In this document: one piece after another, positions 8,118-18,256 of the stretch
Layout of the letters: each line of letters begins with the position of its first letter
Position numbering within the stretch: position 1 is the stretch's first letter
Assembly (NCBI RefSeq): GCF_000485595.1
Contig: NW_014577438.1
Location: 143,775-168,663 of the forward strand
Length of the DNA: 24,889 nucleotides
DNA from: Priapulus caudatus
Lineage: Eukaryota > Priapulida > Priapulimorpha > Priapulimorphida > Priapulidae
Direction: 5' to 3'
Notes under the pieces: generated by a model
The model's input: only the letters and a program-made list of their open reading frames with translations
The model's database searches: none
Told to the model about the DNA's origin: nothing
Translations under genes and position numbers: made by a program

Positions 8118-8616
8118 TTAAAGCCGCACAATGCGCATCCAAACGCTAATTTCTCCAGTACTAGACTAGCAAATACTTCGTGGCATGCATAATCACACTA
8201 CCTTATGACAAAATAAACTCTAGTTCCTCCCATTTCACTGCGCGTTTGCTTAAAACCCACAAGAAAGAGGTGAGAAAACTGGCATTCTGGCGCCAACGCC
8301 GACTTGTTTTCCAAACAATTTAGCCTCGAAGTGGTTAGGTGACGTCACATGTTTTTATCTTTGCTACACCCGTACCGCTGTACCGCAGCACCGCTGCACG
8401 GTTGCTTGGGAGAGCAACGCGAAACTGTCAACAACATCGGAGAATTTGAACAACATTGGAGGTATTTTCAAATACCTTTTATAAGACAACGCGCAGTGAA
8501 AGGGGAGGAACTAGAGTTTATTTTGTCATAAGGTAGTGTGATTATGCATGACACGAAATATTTGCTAGTCTAGTACTGGAGAAATTAGCGTTTGGATGCG
8601 CATTGTGCGGCTTTAA
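8118..8616. mobile_element. TTAA-bounded foldback element with ~125-bp arms
   Basis: Left arm 8122 to about 8246 begins AGCCGCACAATGCGCATCC. The right arm, about 8489-8612, is its reverse complement and ends GGATGCGCATTGTGCGGCT. I count three mismatches over about 124 bp, roughly 98% identity. TTAA stands immediately outside each arm (8118-8121, 8613-8616), as expected for piggyBac-type insertion. TTAA is palindromic, so it could equally be part of the repeat. The ~240-bp loop includes TGACGTCA and part of a 60-codon frame (8349-8531) with no recognisable domain. There is no transposase. Confidence 0.75.
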
Positions 8617-9105
8617 ATCTTTTTCGTGATATTGTAACTCGTGTAAACCTTTACAGAGATTCAAACTTCACATGCTGCCGGTTTCATGTGTGTAACACGA
8701 CAATTACATGTTTGTGTTCCAGGGCGTCGTTTCGCTCTACACCACACATTAACGATACCGCGACTGACATCAGAATGCGGTGCTCCAAACCCACGTGCGT
8801 AGTTTCACTTTACACGCATCGCACTAACTATTAGTTGAATTTAACAGGCGATATATACATTATAGAAAGACACGCGCGCGAGGGCTCTGCCAGTCTCTGG
8901 CGGGCTGCGGTGATGGACAAGCGAAGGCGAGAGGAGACACGGTGATCATTCGCAGTATCGGCGCTCATGTGCGGGAGAATGAAATGGCTTCACGATAGTT
9001 TGCGCCGACGCCGCCGCGGGTTTTCAATCACGGTCGCATCACGATGCATGATAGTAAAACGGGGCCGACGATATAGCATTGTTTGTATGACTAAAGGTGT
9101 TGTGC
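8617..9105. other. Unique sequence, no gene recognised
   Basis: An 80-codon plus-strand frame (8592-8834) begins inside the foldback arm and has no family resemblance. The sequence becomes CpG-rich from 8870. Nothing else is seen. Confidence 0.45.

Positions 9106-9190
<85 letters not shown>
9106..9190. repeat. Perfect (TG)42 microsatellite
   Basis: About 85 bp of uninterrupted TG. This contrasts with the interrupted AC arrays elsewhere in the window, so base quality is probably better here. It is highly likely to be length-polymorphic. Confidence 0.97.
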
Positions 9191-9191
<1 letters not shown>

Positions 9192-9364
9192 TGGCTGCTG
9201 GTGATTTTTGATCAACAGTATCATTGAGTTGGCGTTCCTGGTTAGCGTTGTTACAGGAGTACACACATGTACTGCATATTTTTCGGATTTGAATGATTTT
9301 AACCCTGAATAAATTTCCGTCTCCGTCTGAGCGAAATACCTTAGATATTTGGTTATATTTACCT

Positions 9365-9369
<5 letters not shown>

Positions 9370-9432
<63 letters not shown>

Positions 9433-9433
9433 G
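9370..9433. repeat. (GA)n microsatellite
   Basis: About 60 bp of nearly perfect GA with one GATA break near its end. The Ser/Leu-rich minus-strand frame that crosses this and the TG tract is not a gene. Confidence 0.95.
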
Positions 9434-9464
9434 TTCGCGTCAAGTATTTCTCGGTAATCCCTAC

Positions 9465-9610
9465 CTGGCAGTATTTACACGTGACGCATGTCCGGCTATA
9501 TATATAATTACTTGCGACCGCCTTCTGGCAGTATATTCGCGGGTGACCCCTGTCCAGCCGTATATTAACTAGTGACCGGCGGTCAACTTTTGTCCTGCCT
9601 ATAGGTCTGA
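9465..9610. repeat. Degenerate 60-bp tandem repeat
   Basis: CTGGCAGTAT recurs at 9465 and 9525. Within each unit follow GTGACnCnTGTCC(G/A)GC and a TATATA/TATTAA segment, then GCGACCG or GTGACCGG. A third weaker partial unit begins near 9582 (TTTTGTCCTGCCTATAGG). It is an old, diverged minisatellite. Confidence 0.5.
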
Positions 9611-10217
9611 CTTCCCGCTATATATGCTAATTAAACGACAACGAGCGACATCGTCGGAAGTGTTAATTAGCTTGCTCCATGCATGTACGCCTGAGACGAC
9701 CCCAGTCTGGCGCGGTGCAAGACGCGCGCACACGCGGAGGCGGGAGAGGGTGGAGGAGGTGGGCTTTCTCTCCACACGAATGAAATAATTATCTGCGCTT
9801 TTATCGACTCGTGGTGTATAATGCGACAGGAAAATTAATAACATCGTAATGCGCGCCGATGTGCATTCTATACCCGCCACAATGCCGCGAGGCGCGCAGT
9901 TCGCTGCGACTAATCAAGCGCTGCCTCCACCTGGTAAGCTCCTCGGGACTTACCTGCCGAGATTGCGATATCGACTTGCCCGACTGCTTGCGCGAGATTT
10001 TATACTCGCAGGTTTATTCCTCTGACGTGCGTCAAGGCAGGCACTGGCACCCTTCAGCCTCTCTTTCTCTCTCTTTCTTTCTCTTCGCAAAGATGGCTTC
10101 TCTTTTCTGACGACGCTGCCGCCGTCGCTACTGCTGTTAAAACGCACAGCGAAAAGTCCGAGCGTTGCGTATAGACGGCGGGTTTAATTGGAAGCGCGCT
10201 AGAGAGAAACCCAGATA
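9611..10217. other. CpG-rich unique sequence
   Basis: No gene is called. Overlapping 65-93-codon frames on both strands lack domains. A GCAAAGATGGCTTC word at 10086-10099 resembles a YY1-type motif, and a short CT tract lies at 10059-10084. Confidence 0.4.
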
Positions 10218-10414
<197 letters not shown>

Positions 10415-10782
10415 CAGTGGCCCGAACTCGTGTTTGATCTGTGTCGCGGCCCTTCGTTGTTAAGCTCAGCGTCTCTGATGTTTGTCTATTACTACACGGA
10501 GCGATGTCAGAGGTGCGCAGCGACGAGCAGTAATCAACTACGTGTTGACTCGCATGCCTTCTTCCGCTCCCGCCGCGACCCTCTCTTCCTCCGCTCGGCG
10601 CTGCCATCCAGAACAAATATCCGCAAAACTCGACGATTTGCGTGGGTCTTCTCTGCATGTCTTACTTCGCAGAAAACCTTTCAAATTGTTGAACATATAA
10701 ACATACAGCATAATGTCATGTTTGGACAAATGTGTTAACTTAAATAACCTGCACAAATTTTTTACGCTTACACGAGAAAGTG
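10415..10782. other. Unique sequence, no gene recognised
   Basis: Mixed composition. Frames of about 100 codons on plus (10430-10738) and 72 codons on minus (10538-10756) overlap each other. Neither has a domain, so neither is called. Confidence 0.4.
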
Positions 10783-10914
10783 GTTACCATGGAAATCGTG
10801 CACTTGATTGAAAATATGCGGTTGCCATGGTAACCAAAAACACAAATGTGAATATGGTTACCATGGGAACGAGAGGCTTGAATACTTGATACTTCAGACA
10901 GTTACCATGGTAAC
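10783..10914. promoter_or_regulatory. Cluster of four RFX-type X-box palindromes
   Basis: Four 14-bp sites match the X-box consensus GTTRCCATGGYAAC. They are GTTACCATGGAAAT at 10783, GTTGCCATGGTAAC at 10821, GTTACCATGGGAAC at 10857 and GTTACCATGGTAAC at 10901. The second and fourth are perfect palindromic sites; the first has a poor right half. Spacings are 38, 36 and 44 bp, and the sequence between sites is not conserved, so this is a motif cluster rather than a simple minisatellite. X-boxes bind RFX factors, which in animals commonly control ciliary genes. The nearest downstream target cannot be named because no gene is recognised. Confidence 0.6.
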
Positions 10915-11092
10915 CACGCGAGGTTTACAATAATACGTGGGGTCAAACCCGCGGCGATGGAGGGGTTGGCGGGTGAAAGCAATTTTTTAACGACGACCAA
11001 GAAGCGAGCAACTACCAAGCGATCAGCAAACAAAGGAAGGGGGTACCCAAAGGAAGGTGCTGGGGACCAAATCGAGGCTGTCCACCGCGCAC

Positions 11093-11145
11093 GCTGATTG
11101 GTCAATCGGTAAATGATAGAGTCTTAAACGACCGCAGATGGCGCT
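11093..11145. promoter_or_regulatory. Inverted CCAAT (Y-box-like) and CTCF-like sites
   Basis: CTGATTGGTCAATCGG (11093-11108) contains an inverted CCAAT box of the NF-Y type. At 11136-11145 AGATGGCGCT matches the core of the insect CTCF motif (AGRTGGCGC). Both are single short matches in CpG-rich DNA about 200 bp past the X-box cluster. An X-box followed by an inverted CCAAT is a known promoter arrangement, but no transcript start is visible. Confidence 0.35.
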
Positions 11146-11780
11146 AGCGCTGAACGTTAGCAACGCGGTAGTCACCGCCAGTTGTGTGATTTTTTTCCGG
11201 CAGCACAAAACCCAATGAGCCGCTAATTGAAACACTGCTCATAGAAATATTTGCTATTGCTCCGCCAGCGATGATGCACCAACGATCAAACATGTAAGAT
11301 ATTGTGGAGTTGCCAGCAAAGATATCAGGCATATAGAGAAGTTGCGCTTGCGAAGATCGCTAGTAATAATCATTCGTCGTTGTAGCGGAACCGCCGACAA
11401 AACGAATTTTTTTAATAAAAAAAATATTCCCGATTGTTACGAAGAGCGACGAAAATCGTCACAGCGTGTCGATCGCGCGAGATGTTTGAGTCGACGACGA
11501 CGACAGTGACACAGGCGTATTCCGGGCGGAGCGCGCGTAAATGCCTCCGGCTTTTTGCGCCTATACCTCGCAGATTACGCCGTCATCGCTACGCCGTCGC
11601 CTACTCTCGCGCTGAAGTGTGCACGTCGGCCACAATTCATGCAGATCGCGGCGCTGCTCCCGCGGGAGGTGGCGGTCGGGGGGCGTCGCGAGATGGTTTG
11701 GCGGTAGTGGGGCGGCGGGGAGGATTGTCGTCTCAAATCGCATTTACTCTTGGCGCCTCGCTATGTGGGATACACGGCGA
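11146..11780. other. CpG-rich sequence, no gene recognised
   Basis: The plus-strand frame 11434-11793 (119 codons) and the minus frames 11144-11332 and 11561-11743 have no domains. The plus frame is Arg/Ala/Gly-rich, as expected from CpG-rich sequence. An A/T-rich patch lies at 11405-11430. This could be promoter-proximal or first-exon DNA given the motifs upstream. Confidence 0.35.
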
Positions 11781-12050
11781 TGGAGAAGGATAGAGAAAGG
11801 CGAGTGGAAGATAGAGGGAGAGGGAAGAGGGGGAGAGATGGAGAAGGGAGAGAGGGAGAGAGGGAGAGAGAGAAAAGGAGAGAGGAAGAGAGGGAGAGAG
11901 GGAGAGAGGGAGAGAGGGAGAGAAGGAGCGAGGCAGAGAGGGAGAACAGGAGATGGAAGAGAGGGAGAGATGGAGAGTAGAGAGAGAGAGAGAATTAACG
12001 GAGGAGTGGGGGAGACGAAGAGAGAAAGAGAGAGAAAGAAGAGAAATATG
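11781..12050. repeat. Imperfect GGGAGA polypurine tract
   Basis: About 270 bp of purines on the plus strand with a hexamer-like GGGAGA/GAGAGG texture, clearest at 11845-11925. Frames on both strands here are compositional. Confidence 0.9.
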
Positions 12051-12747
12051 AGAATCGCAGACGCGATGCAACTTTCGCATTGCGATTAGCCCGTGCAGCC
12101 ACTAATACCAGCCACGCATCTGATCTGATTGACGAGGTAATGCGAAGGTGTCCCTCGCGTGAACACCGTAGTTGGTGTTGACATTTGCTGAGAGTTGGCG
12201 ACAGATGGCGACAGACTGATGACGGGGTAGTATGCTGCGCTTCCCCATCCCTGTCTGTCTCCTGTCTTCGTCACTGTCCGCTCGCGTTCCTGCACAAACA
12301 CGCGGTCGCGAGAGAAAAAGGGCAGGGAGATAAAGACAGCGAGGGAGGGATAGAGAGCGACATCACCATTATTTTCTATCTGACACCCGTGCGCGTCTCC
12401 TCACAATTAGTGATGGATTTCGCAAAGTGTTATGATCGGCTTTTCTTGTAGCTTACGCGTCGCGAAGAGAGTGCGTGGTGTCGCCGACTCAAACGTCAAT
12501 TACAAGCTCCAAATGAGGACAGAAAGCCGCAGCGTTCACCGCTCATACGAATCCTTACAAAGCGCGCGTACCCACACGTCCCTACTTAGTGTTACACGGT
12601 AGCGACGTGCATGCATGTTTACGAGAGCAGCGCGGCAGTAAGAATAAGTAAGCTAGGTGAAGGTCCGTACTGATATAAGCGGGACTACGCGTTTTTTTTC
12701 AGTTTCGGTGGATAGCTATATACACGCATGGCTACGTCTCGCGTGTC
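12051..12747. other. Unique sequence, no gene recognised
   Basis: Mixed to CpG-rich sequence. GGCGACAGATGGCGACAGA at 12197-12215 is a short local duplication of GGCGACAGA. Frames up to 88 codons are present without domains. Confidence 0.4.
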
Positions 12748-12937
12748 ATTTAGAGAGGCGTCGGGAAAGAGAAAGGAGGGGAGGGGAAGAAAGAGAACGT
12801 CACGCAGAAAGAAGAAAGAGAGAGATAGTGACAGAGATAAAGAGAGCGCAACAGCGAAAGAAATGAAACGAGAAACCGAGAGTGTGAGAGAGAGGGGAGT
12901 GAAAACGAAAAATAGAGAGGGAGGGAGGAGGGAGAGC

Positions 12938-13005
<68 letters not shown>

Positions 13006-13055
13006 AGAGAAAGCGAGGAGCAGAGGAGAGATGAGACAGAAAGAGAGAGAGAGAG
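12748..13055. repeat. Polypurine tract at left edge of duplicated segment, copy 1
   Basis: Purine-rich DNA with a pure GA run at 12944-13001, ending GAGAGAAGCCTAGTAC where the duplicated segment begins. Copy 2 is entered from a similar GA tract (19721-19916), so the duplication boundary lies inside low-complexity sequence in both places. Confidence 0.9.
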
Positions 13056-13439
13056 AAGCCTAGTACTTGTAGTAGCTGCGATGAAAGCGATTTTTTCACC
13101 GGCGTCGAAATTGAAAAAATAAATATTAATTGAAAACAAACAAACTACACTTGAGTGCACTATCATAAATACGGGTATACTCGGCAAAATGGAAATATGC
13201 CTGCACGCACAGAACCATGTATCACCAAGCCGTAATTTTCGATAGTTATGCTGAAAGCGGGATATTCGATTGGATGTAGAAGATGCATCGCTTAGCACGG
13301 TTCAGAAGCCGGTAACGGGAATGTTTGGCCGAGACGCGAACATATATATACCCTATCCGCTTACATCATAACCTGCTTGTAAAGAACAATGTCAATTACT
13401 CGATGGATTACCACGAGCTGTTTTTACCTACTTTAGGAC

Positions 13440-13712
13440 ACCTCCCTATCGTCGTTTTTCTTCCTATTAACTTTTACTTATTTCTTACATTTCTTTCTTT
13501 GTTTCTGTATCTTTTTCCATATATACACACACTCTCATCTCTCCGGTCTCTCTCTTTACCTCTTTCACTCATTCTCTAACGTCCTCTCTTTGTATCCTGG
13601 CTTGTCCCCTTCTCTACCTAAGTGCCACATTCAGTCGGCTCTGCTCACTCTCCTCTTAATGGCACTCGCTCCTTGGCTCGCTTTCCTCATTCGTGCTCTC
13701 TCTCTCTCAGTC
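13440..13712. repeat. Pyrimidine-rich tracts, copy 1
   Basis: CTTT/CTCT-rich plus strand in two blocks (about 13440-13580 and 13655-13712), mirrored at 20270-20560 in copy 2. The Leu/Ser/Tyr-rich frame 13325-13579 has stretches that look like membrane segments but is set by this composition and is broken in copy 2. Confidence 0.8.
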
Positions 13713-14190
13713 TACAGACACGCGCGCCTCGCCGCTCCGGGCCGGCCCCCCCAACGCCACCACATGATGATTGACGCCGTTCCTAACGGATCCTGACTAT
13801 GAGAACGGCAGTAGGGTCAGCCACGCACAGAACAGAATCCCGCTGCCAGAAACATCATATTACATTTTAGTGTATAGTTAATTACGAGTCGGAAAAATAA
13901 TCGAAAGTAGTACGGTTTAAATGTCGTAACTTGCTAGGTAACGAATATCTGCCATTTTAGACGCATGATAGTCATAAATCATGTCCCAAGTTTCTGAGCC
14001 AGGCTCTACTAGTTTTTACGTAAAACTAAAATAACATATAATCGCTATATACCCGAAAATACTACGAGGGGCAGGCCCGTAATCTACTATCAGGTTGCCA
14101 AATGCGAAGAGTATCCAGTGGACACAGGAAGGAACGCCTGTGGCAGTATGAAAGAGAGAGCCGTGTATAAAAATGATACTAATAACAATT

Positions 14191-14350
14191 AAACAACAAC
14201 CCACACATAAATTTACCACACTACAATTACCCACATAAATTTACTGAGATAACCACCCTCATAAATTTAGATATCTAATAACCATCCCACAAGCAAAATT
14301 TACTATATAAGCAACAGCCCAACACCAATATATTACTATATAATACCACT
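14191..14350. repeat. ~28-30 bp minisatellite, copy 1
   Basis: About five units of the type ACAACCACCCACAC followed by AAATTTACTATATA, each 28-30 bp. Units are less regular than in copy 2 because of single-base gaps. Confidence 0.75.
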
Positions 14351-14369
14351 AGCGCGAAAAGAAGTTAGG

Positions 14370-14950
14370 TTGAAGTGGTACTGCTGTGGTCCAACACACT
14401 TATATTGAAATGACAACATATACTCAGTCTACTACCATACGGAAACGTTACTACCTATATACTGTGATCCACTATGGTACATTGAACCTACTACTATACT
14501 AATTGTCACTTGTGGAAGTCCTATTTCATACGAATGTCTACTACTTAACTGAAGTCTTACACCAGAGCCCTAATACTATGTACTTGAAGTATCATTACCT
14601 TATTGAGCATTTAATCCCTATATTGAATTATAACTACAACATACTAGGTCTACATATAGAGCCTAGCTCTACCTATAACATGGGTCAATACCTCTAACTG
14701 ATTGTACACTCACCATACATACGAGGCTTACTACCTACCTGAATTATTACTACCATGTACTAATTACCACCGGATCCTACTTCAAGACTATGTTACCAAG
14801 TTCTATTACCCTACCATACTTCAAGTAATACAGCTGGACTGACTACCTATACTAGTCTATTTGTATTTATTCCAAAACTAAGTAACTACCTGTGGTTATT
14901 ACTCAATTCGAATCCTGACGTCAATTACGGTCTACTCGATACATACATGA
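14370..14950. repeat. ~20-bp degenerate minisatellite, copy 1
   Basis: Repeated words of the type TCTACTACCTATACTGAAG with many variants (CATATACT, TATTGAATTATA, GAGCCCTA). The period is around 20 bp and often disturbed. The array sits directly between the 28-bp and 40-bp arrays. Confidence 0.65.
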
Positions 14951-15004
14951 CATGAATCTTAGCCGACATATAGTAGGTATTTCACGCTATTACCGCGCGA
15001 GGTA

Positions 15005-15809
15005 TATGCTGCACCTATTCGCTGAAGTTGTACAGCTCACATGACGTACTGCTGCACCTATCGTGAAAGTTCACAGCTCACACTGACGGTATGCTGCACC
15101 ATCGTGAATGTCACCACTGGTGTCACACTGACGTATCTATGCCCCGTATCGTAAAAGTTTTAACCAACTCACGCTGAAGTATGTGCACCTATCGTGAAGT
15201 ATTACAGGCTCACATTGAAGTATGCTGGCACCTATCGTTGAAGTTTAGCAACATTTTACGATAAAGTCATAGCCTGCACTATCGTAAAGTTACAAACTCC
15301 GCTTTAAGTATGGTGCTGCAAGCCTTCGTGAAGTTTACAGCTCACACTGAAGGATGCTGCACCTATCGTGAAGTTTACAATAATTCACACTGAATTGTAT
15401 TCTGCACCTATCGTAACGTTTACAACTCACAGTAAAGTATACTGCACCTATCGTGAAGTTTACAATTTACGCTGAAGTATGCTGCACCTATCGTGAAGTT
15501 TACAGCTCACGCGTGAAGTTATGCTGACCTATCGTGTAAAGTTACAACTCCACGCTGAGTATGCTGGCATGCACTTTTCGTGAAGTTTACAGGCTTACAT
15601 CTGAAGGTATGCTGCACTTATCGTGAAGTTTACAGCTCACACTGAAGTATGCTGCACCTATCGTGAAGTTTACAGCTCACACTGAAGTATGCTGCATCTA
15701 TCGTGAAGTTTACAATAATTCACGCTGAAGTATGCTGCATCTATCATGAAGTTCAGAACTCACACTGAAGTATGCTGCATCTATCGCGAAGTTCAGTGTT
15801 CACACTGAG
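15005..15809. repeat. 40-bp minisatellite, 19 units, copy 1
   Basis: The unit consists of TATGCTGCACCTATCGTGAA followed by GTTTACAGCTCACACTGAAG (40 bp). I count 19 units ending at CACACTGAGTACTGTAG. Variant units include a 43-bp form with AATAATT in place of AGCT. Units 1-7 are full of indels, whereas the last five are clean. Units abut directly with no unique spacers. Confidence 0.9.
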
Positions 15810-16270
15810 TACTGTAGATCAGAAAAACTAAGATGATCAATGATTGCAAGCGGATGCAGAAGATTGTGGTGGCTCGGAGATTACGGGAGAGTAGTGACGT
15901 AGCATCACACAGGACAGCCTCTAACATGCAGGTGCGTAGTATACGCTTGGTTATACATTGTACGTGCAATTTTATGTGCGGAATTTCGGTTCGCATGCGT
16001 GTATAAAACAAGCGGGGACGATGATATTTGGAAGCGGCTTACAGTCATGTAAACCTGACCTTTCCCTGCTCGGAATTTTTTTTCGCGTCCGTAGCTATGT
16101 GCTTAACCAACCCATCGAATTCATGAATAATTATTATTACACGCGTGGGGCGACCGCGCACACCGACGCGCCCCCTAGAGCCGAACCATCTCTCGACGCA
16201 ATGCGATGTTTTCTTGTTTTGGTAATACGAAGACACGTAGTTGCCGATGTAATTTTTCTGCGACAACACA

Positions 16271-16280
16271 TACGCGTGCG

Positions 16281-16325
<45 letters not shown>
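16271..16325. repeat. CG/CA microsatellite, copy 1
   Basis: GCGTGCGCACGCGCGCG followed by pure CA. It is the counterpart of 23105-23220 in copy 2, where the tract is longer and interrupted. Confidence 0.9.
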
Positions 16326-16610
16326 AGACACATACCACAGACACAAACCAACGAGCAGGATCAAACCGTCTTAGGCGACCCTTCTCTGTATCGTCGTCTC
16401 TCATCTGGGTCTGTGTTTAACCAGCTTATCACTCGACGCCATTCCACAATAAAGTTAGGCGTTGAACAACCAGTATCGGCTTGCATCGGGCAAACGGTCT
16501 TCACCAATCGATGATTCTATCTATTCGATGGCCGCGAATACGCTCACTATGTTATTTTTACTCCGCTGTAGTGCGTCACCGACCGAATCAACCTTCGATA
16601 ATGAGAATAA

Positions 16611-16627
16611 AATGTTTGCAAAGATGG
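16611..16627 (+). promoter_or_regulatory. YY1-like motif, copy 1
   Basis: GCAAAGATGGCGACG at 16618-16632 resembles the YY1/Pho AAGATGGCG motif. It is retained in copy 2 near 23494. It is a single short motif with no gene to attach it to. Confidence 0.2.
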
Positions 16628-16827
16628 CGACGTGCACGCGTTAGAGAAACGTGTTACGAGGAAATGCATTCAGGACGAGTGAGCGTGGGTGAGGGTGGGG
16701 TGAATAAGTTAGAAGGGGCGGTACTGGGTGGTAAACGGCTGCGCCTGTCAATTAGCAACACGATTAAATATTAATGTCGACGTCTGTTAACAACACGGCG
16801 ATACTGGAGAGCGATCGCCGCGCGCAG

Positions 16828-16828
16828 G

Positions 16829-16876
<48 letters not shown>
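16828..16876. repeat. (GA)n tract, copy 1
   Basis: About 48 bp of nearly pure GA (counterpart about 23708-23753). The 238-codon plus frame starting at 16774 passes through this GA tract, a CT tract and an AC tract, so it is not a gene. Confidence 0.9.
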
Positions 16877-16878
<2 letters not shown>

Positions 16879-17019
16879 CGAGAGTTCGATCGCTTTGAAG
16901 CCCGAAAATCCCTTTCATCTCTTCCCCGCACTCGCCGTTGTAAGAAACGCGTTCCGCACCGACGGAAAATTAAGCTGACCTATGTAAGAGTGGATCGGGT
17001 GGCAATCCCGCACTCTTTA

Positions 17020-17475
17020 TCTCGTTATCCTTCTCCCTCTGCATGCTCACTCCCCATCCTTCCCTGTTCGTCTCTCATTCATCGCTTCCTTTACCACACT
17101 CTCTCACTCTCTCAATATCTGTCGTTCTCGTCTCCATTTCGCTGTTCTCTCTGTCTCTCTATCGCCTTGTCTCTCCCTAGGCCCGGTCCCTTCTTATCTC
17201 GGTCTGTCTCTGTGTCTCTCAGTCGTTCTCTTTCCTTTCCTCTCTATTTCTTTTACTCGTTGACCTTTTCTGTCGCTTCTCCTCCTCGCGCGCACTCTCT
17301 CTCCCCCCGCACACACATACATACACACACACACACACATATACACACACCACACACACAAACACACACACACACACACACGACACACACAACGACACAA
17401 CATGCGCGCGCAACGCACGCACCACGGCACGCACGCACGCAGCGGCACATACATACACACACACCGCACGCACGT
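17020..17475. repeat. CT-rich tract followed by AC/CGCA microsatellite, copy 1
   Basis: Pyrimidine-rich plus strand at about 17020-17305, switching abruptly to AC repeats at about 17310-17400 and CGCACGCA repeats up to 17475. The same switch is present in copy 2 at 23900-24412. Confidence 0.88.
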
Positions 17476-17784
17476 AACACATCTCTATAGTCCACGCGAT
17501 ATTACATTTTTCTGGGCGACAGAGAAGAGCGCGAGTGAGAGTGCTTCATTCGCCTTTATCGGGAGGGCGTCCGCCCGAAAATCCGAGAAAATTCAGCGAC
17601 GAGAAAATCTATGTGCTCAAGGTATATGACGCGTAGGTAGGCAATCATCAGCGCTGCTCGCGACGTACGTAAATGCATGTACCGCGCAATGCTATTATAA
17701 ATGTTTAACGGCGATTTGCCGGCGCACGCAAAGTAAACGAGCGGTGGTTACGTTAGCCGTAAATCGACACGGCATTCTGCCGCT

Positions 17785-17970
17785 AACTCTCTCTCTCTTT
17801 CTGCGCTCTCTTTCTCTTTCTTTCTTTCTCTCTCTCTCTTTTCTCTTTTTTTCTCTCTCTCTATCTCTCTCTCTCTTTACTCACTCACTCCGCTCTGTGC
17901 TCGTGTGCGCGAGGCGAACGGCGTGCATACGTACTGTGTGAGTGGGTGCGCACGATATATATAGTATATA

Positions 17971-18001
<31 letters not shown>

Positions 18002-18002
18002 A
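17785..18002. repeat. CT tract, short unique piece and (TA)n tract
   Basis: CT/CTTT repeats at 17785-17885, then unique DNA ending GTGCGCACGATAT, then a TA tract at 17952-18002. The window ends at the matching GCGCAGCGATAT of copy 2, so it is unknown whether the TA tract is also duplicated. Confidence 0.85.
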
Positions 18003-18100
18003 ATGAATGCTGACTCTGATGAAGAGATGTAATATCGGAATAGCTTGTCATTTACATTTTAACCGATCCTTATTCGCTATATTTGACTTATATATATAAA

Positions 18101-18256
18101 AACACACACACAACACACACACACACACACCACCGACACACACCACAACAACTCACACACAACACAACACATCACACACACACAGCACCACACCACACCA
18201 CAGCATCACACACACACACACACAAACAGCACACACACACACACACGCACACGCAG
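18101..18256. repeat. Interrupted (AC)n microsatellite
   Basis: AC repeats broken by extra or missing bases (ACAACAC, ACCACAC). It is part of the spacer between the duplicated copies. Confidence 0.9.

Larger units (their letters stand above)
13056..17960 (+). repeat. Large direct duplication, copy 1 (~4.9 kb)
   Basis: This segment begins GCCTAGTACTTGTAGTAGC and runs to GGTGCGCACGATAT. The whole of it is found again at 19917-24889 in the same order and orientation, an offset of about 6.9 kb. Differences are mostly one- to three-base insertions and deletions scattered throughout, with few clean substitutions. No gene is recognised in it. Parts of the minisatellite zone (about 14000-15600) look degraded relative to copy 2, whereas 13056-13700 and 15600-16000 look cleaner. 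See the findings for the assembly-artefact interpretation. Confidence 0.92.

Noticed and set aside
9106-9190. Perfect TG tract as a telomere-like or regulatory element
   Set aside because: It is a plain dinucleotide microsatellite, not a telomeric repeat.
9039-9443. 134-codon minus-strand ORF
   Set aside because: Translation of the TG and GA microsatellites.
11434-11793. 119-codon plus-strand ORF downstream of the X-boxes
   Set aside because: Arg/Ala/Gly-rich composition follows from CpG-rich DNA. Overlapping frames and no domain. Kept only as a note in the region entry.
15005-15809. CRISPR-like array
   Set aside because: Units abut directly with no unique spacers, and the context is eukaryotic. 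It is a minisatellite.
16774-17490. 238-codon plus-strand ORF
   Set aside because: It runs through GA, CT and AC tracts, giving Arg/Glu, Ser/Leu and Thr/His stretches, and is broken in copy 2.
18003-18060. Words resembling a LINE 3' tail (CTGATGAAGAGATGTAATATC)
   Set aside because: Too short to place in a family, and no reverse transcriptase or poly-A tail is nearby.
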